Below, in pieces: positions 61,495 through 64,000 of a stretch of DNA of 64,000 bases. The translations under genes were made by a program, and so were the position numbers. How positions within the stretch are numbered: position 1 is the first letter of the stretch; each line of letters starts with the position of its first letter. This DNA comes from CAYFHQ01 sp964342805. GTDB taxonomy: Bacteria > Bacillota > Clostridia > Peptostreptococcales > Acidaminobacteraceae. The DNA lies in the NCBI GenBank assembly GCA_964342805.1, contig CAYFHQ010000004.1, positions 32,647 to 96,646 of the forward strand. Direction: 5' to 3'. The notes below the pieces were generated by a model, which was given only the letters and a program-made list of their open reading frames with translations, was not told the origin of the DNA and did no database searches.

Positions 61495-63720
61495 TTAACG
61501 CTCCTTGTCTATAGAGAATAGACAGCCATTATCTTGCTCTCTAATACTTAGTTTATATTTATTTCGTGAAGCTGCCTCACCCGCAATCGATAATCCTAAT
61601 CCAGTTTTTTGATCGACATTAGTTTTAGTTGAAAATCCAGGCTCAAAAATAATATCTTCATGATCAATGTTTTTATCAATGCCTGGACCATTATCAAATA
61701 TCAGTAAGCCCTTCTCATACTCTGAAAATTCATACGAACTCACAACAATTCTTTTTTCAGATTGATCAACAGAATTCAGCCAATAAATACTATTTTCAAC
61801 TAGGTTAGCAAGAATTAGTGTTAGATCACTAGAATCAAAATATAGATCGAAGTCAGGCTGTAACTCTGATGATAAAACAATTTTCGAGGAGTCCAATTTT
61901 GACTGAAATAGCGTGGTGATATCTTCAATTACTGGGTTAACTCGGATGTGTTGTGGGTTTCTTCGACGACTTCGAGAAAGTGGATCTAATGTTTTCATAA
62001 ATTTTGTTAGTAAGCTTAGCTGAGAACTTGTTGTATTGTTATATTTTGTGATACTAGTCATAGCATCTTGATAGTTTTCGTTACTGATAAGCCTTGATAA
62101 TATCTTCAATTTAGTTGGAATATCTGAAAACCATTGAAGAGATCGCCTAACTTCATGTATTATAATGTCTACCATTTTGCCTAGGGTTATATGTTTTTCA
62201 TACTGACTAAGTACTGCATCCAAGGTTTTCATTCTGCGTTTCACATGATCTTGAGCTTTGATGATTTGATCAATAGCTTCGTTTACACTGTCATGGTTAT
62301 CAGCGGTAGAAAAATTGCTCTTAATTGCAATTTTCAACTGGTCAAGTTCGTCAAGTGTTTCCTCAACGTCATTGATTATCTGACTAGGGGTATTGGATTC
62401 ATTTGTTAACGAATGTCGAATATCCATCCTGAATGTCGAAGCCTCATCTAAAATTTCACGCATGAGTATAATTAATGACTCATACTCAATAGTTTCTTTG
62501 AGACCATCACGCGCGCTTTTCTCAATTAAGTTACTAACATCCTCATCTTGTATGCAAACATATCCCATAGTTTGATTATGACCAAGTAAAGTAGTTGTCT
62601 GTACTCTTCGTTTATCTAAATCTAGCCAGTCAAAACCTTCTGAATATGGCTTTAATGCGAAATTGCTTCTAAAGATGTTTATCCCATTAATTTGATTATA
62701 TAAGCTAGCTAGATTTCTTTTACCAATATGATCATCAGTTTGATAGAATATTTTCTGTTTCTGATTTAGAGACTCAGAATCTCTATCAATAATACGCACA
62801 TCGAAGTATACTTCGCCAAAACTATGATAATCATCATAAGTGGTATAGCGATTGATTGTCTTAATCTTCTCACTATGACGTGATGAAAATTCCGCTAATA
62901 TATAACCATCAGGGCGAATATAACCAGTTATTTGGTAATCAAATACTTTGAATATATCATAAGGTGTTATCCTGTAAAATCCTGATTTTTCATCTAGTTC
63001 TAGACTGCTTTTTATTAAGCTTTGAACATTAGGTTTGTTGGTTGCCTTAAATTTAATATCAAATACATCTGGGCTGAAATTTTCGTTGATTCCTTGCATA
63101 AGTTTTACAGGTGTAAGGATCATTCTAAGTTCATCGATGATCTTTTTAGTTCGTTTTGCGTTCCAAGGATCAATCTTATCAAAATCAAATTTTGGATCTA
63201 AAAAGTCCTCAGGTAATGCCAACGGCTCTGTCTTTATTATTAGTTTAGTTCCCTGTTGACGATCAAATGATGTATCATTAATTTCAATATCAATATCACT
63301 TAAATACTCTGTTTCATCAAAAATAGTCCAGTCAATATCTACTTTCTTTGCCAGTGCGTGTGATTGCTTACTAACCATTGTGAAGTATCTTCCAAGTATT
63401 TGGGCAGAGAAACGGCCGATTCCTTTTCTGCCTAGAAAGGCCCTGCCGTTTGGGGAGTACTTGTCTATCTTTTTGCTACTGTATGATGGGACTAGCCACT
63501 TTTGAACTATGTCATCTTCGGTCATACCATGACCGTAATCATCAATGATGATTGTATAGCTATAGTCACTATTGAATATAAACTCGATGTTTACTTCGGG
63601 TGAGTCTGCATCATATGAGTTTTTAACTAATTCAATAAGTGCAGCATTATTGTCCTTAATCAAATCTTGACCAAGAGTACGAATGACGTTTGCTGACGGC
63701 TTAATTTTTCTTGTACTCAT
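61495..63720 (-). CDS. Dual-GHKL protein: Hsp90/MORC-like ATPase plus histidine-kinase-like C-terminus
   Basis: The 741-aa protein has an N-terminal Hsp90/MutL/MORC-type ATPase (about 10-180: AALIELVKNSYDAD with Asn34, IIDDYGHGMTEDDIVQKW, RAFLGRKGIGRFSAQILG), a middle S5-like and helical region, then a histidine-kinase-like end with phospho-acceptor-like His522 (IIIHEVRRSLQWF) and a second ATPase (about 640-741: LILANLVENSIYWL, IFDNGPGID, EPGFSTKT, TGLGLSIAGEAASR). No TM. ATG 63720 has AGGAGG 6 nt upstream; the frame stays open to 63849, but that part has a hydrophobic stretch and lacks a ribosome-binding site. Confidence 0.82.
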   Translation of the reverse strand: MSTRKIKPSANVIRTLGQDLIKDNNAALIELVKNSYDADSPEVNIEFIFNSDYSYTIIIDDYGHGMTEDDIVQKWLVPSYSSKKIDKYSPNGRAFLGRKGIGRFSAQILGRYFTMVSKQSHALAKKVDIDWTIFDETEYLSDIDIEINDTSFDRQQGTKLIIKTEPLALPEDFLDPKFDFDKIDPWNAKRTKKIIDELRMILTPVKLMQGINENFSPDVFDIKFKATNKPNVQSLIKSSLELDEKSGFYRITPYDIFKVFDYQITGYIRPDGYILAEFSSRHSEKIKTINRYTTYDDYHSFGEVYFDVRIIDRDSESLNQKQKIFYQTDDHIGKRNLASLYNQINGINIFRSNFALKPYSEGFDWLDLDKRRVQTTTLLGHNQTMGYVCIQDEDVSNLIEKSARDGLKETIEYESLIILMREILDEASTFRMDIRHSLTNESNTPSQIINDVEETLDELDQLKIAIKSNFSTADNHDSVNEAIDQIIKAQDHVKRRMKTLDAVLSQYEKHITLGKMVDIIIHEVRRSLQWFSDIPTKLKILSRLISNENYQDAMTSITKYNNTTSSQLSLLTKFMKTLDPLSRSRRRNPQHIRVNPVIEDITTLFQSKLDSSKIVLSSELQPDFDLYFDSSDLTLILANLVENSIYWLNSVDQSEKRIVVSSYEFSEYEKGLLIFDNGPGIDKNIDHEDIIFEPGFSTKTNVDQKTGLGLSIAGEAASRNKYKLSIREQDNGCLFSIDKER

Positions 63721-64000
63721 AATACCTCCTAGTTTATACATCGCTAATACCAGTATACTAAAAAAAGCAATAAAAAGGATTATACTTGAAATATTAGCAT
63801 TATTTTTTATGCGGAAACTGGGTTGCAAAGAATTGAAAGTGATTGACAAATGTATTCATATACTCGAGAAAATGAATACTTAGTGATCTGATGTGAAATT
63901 TGAAAAAAAACACTCATTATTAGTTGTTTTTTGCTAACAGTATATGTGTGGGTGGTAAAATAAAGTAGGCCATTTACCGCCACAAGAAATAGTCCAATCC
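63721..64000. other. AT-rich region upstream of the dual-GHKL gene
   Basis: No gene seen. An inverted repeat GTATTCAT (63852-63859) / ATGAATAC (63872-63879) could be an operator, and AAAAAACACT/AGTTGTTTTTT (63904-63932) resembles a weak bidirectional terminator. The minus-strand promoter could not be assigned with confidence. Confidence 0.4.

Noticed and set aside
63721..63849. Upstream extension of the dual-GHKL protein with a hydrophobic stretch that looks like a signal anchor
   Set aside because: No ribosome-binding site precedes it, while AGGAGG sits just before ATG 63720, and homology to the GHKL start begins right after that ATG.
1..64000. CRISPR array, insertion sequence, rRNA operon or chromosomal origin (DnaA-box cluster)
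   Set aside because: No regularly spaced repeats, transposase, rRNA signatures or cluster of TTATCCACA-like boxes were noticed, even though the gene content is origin-proximal.

Overview
The window reads as a low-to-mid GC Firmicute chromosome, most likely a Clostridia-type anaerobe (possibly Fusibacter- or Peptostreptococcales-like; the genus is a guess). The gene order is that of the origin-proximal region of Firmicutes: tadA / tRNA-Ser / long-form SRP RNA / dnaX / ybaB / recR at the left, then rpsF-ssb-rpsR-yybS-gdpP-rplI-dnaB-purA and walRK-HI-J-rlmH. It lacks sporulation genes in this stretch, but carries selenium-linked genes (YqeC, MocA-like, YedF, DUF3343) and many sensory proteins (two HD-GYP proteins, a pseudo-kinase/receiver hybrid, a PP2C phosphatase, a GGDEF enzyme, WalRK and a second two-component system).

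Layout. 1-5829: end of tadA, tRNA-Ser(GGA), SRP RNA and two HD-GYP proteins placed between the SRP RNA and dnaX. 5834-9344: dnaX, ybaB, recR and L25/Ctc. 9400-14704: a compact Tad-type pilus/secretion operon (TadZ-like, TadA ATPase, TadB, TadC, a one-helix pilin-like peptide, CpaB/SAF protein) behind a strong sigma-A promoter. 14711-19224: two proteins sharing an unusual cysteine-rich PAS domain, a DUF2325 protein under a perfect Fur box, and an RlmL-like rRNA methyltransferase. 19288-24950: selenium/molybdenum hydroxylase maturation genes mixed with DUF5711, CvpA, DUF951 and an aminotransferase. 25193-29814: ribosomal/ssb operon, YybS, GdpP and L9. 30077-34438: MoxR / DUF58 / transglutaminase trio. 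34448-40069: dnaB, a GNAT, purA with a possible structured leader, and the convergent DnaI and DnaD-like primosome genes. 40274-49948: M23 endopeptidase and the wal locus, including an unknown secreted protein behind a perfect WalR box. 50107-54077 (minus): twin UBA-like/DUF4342 membrane proteins with a two-component system. 54219-58603: PfpI, TetR plus an L-2-amino-thiazoline-4-carboxylate hydrolase-family protein, GNAT, GGDEF and rlmH.

Immediately after the rlmH stop codon the sequence changes to visibly AT-rich DNA (58604-64000). This accessory segment holds a Vsr mismatch endonuclease, a C5-cytosine methyltransferase, and, convergently, a two-gene operon encoding a protein with two GHKL ATPase modules (an Hsp90/MORC-like one at the N-terminus and a histidine-kinase-like one at the C-terminus) followed by a receiver-domain protein with an unrecognised C-terminal domain. 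No ordinary restriction endonuclease is visible. This is the best candidate for an undescribed system: a methylation-linked defence island in which a two-component-like signalling pair may replace or control the restriction effector. It sits at the same chromosomal position (3' end of rlmH) that staphylococcal SCC elements use. The right boundary lies outside the window.
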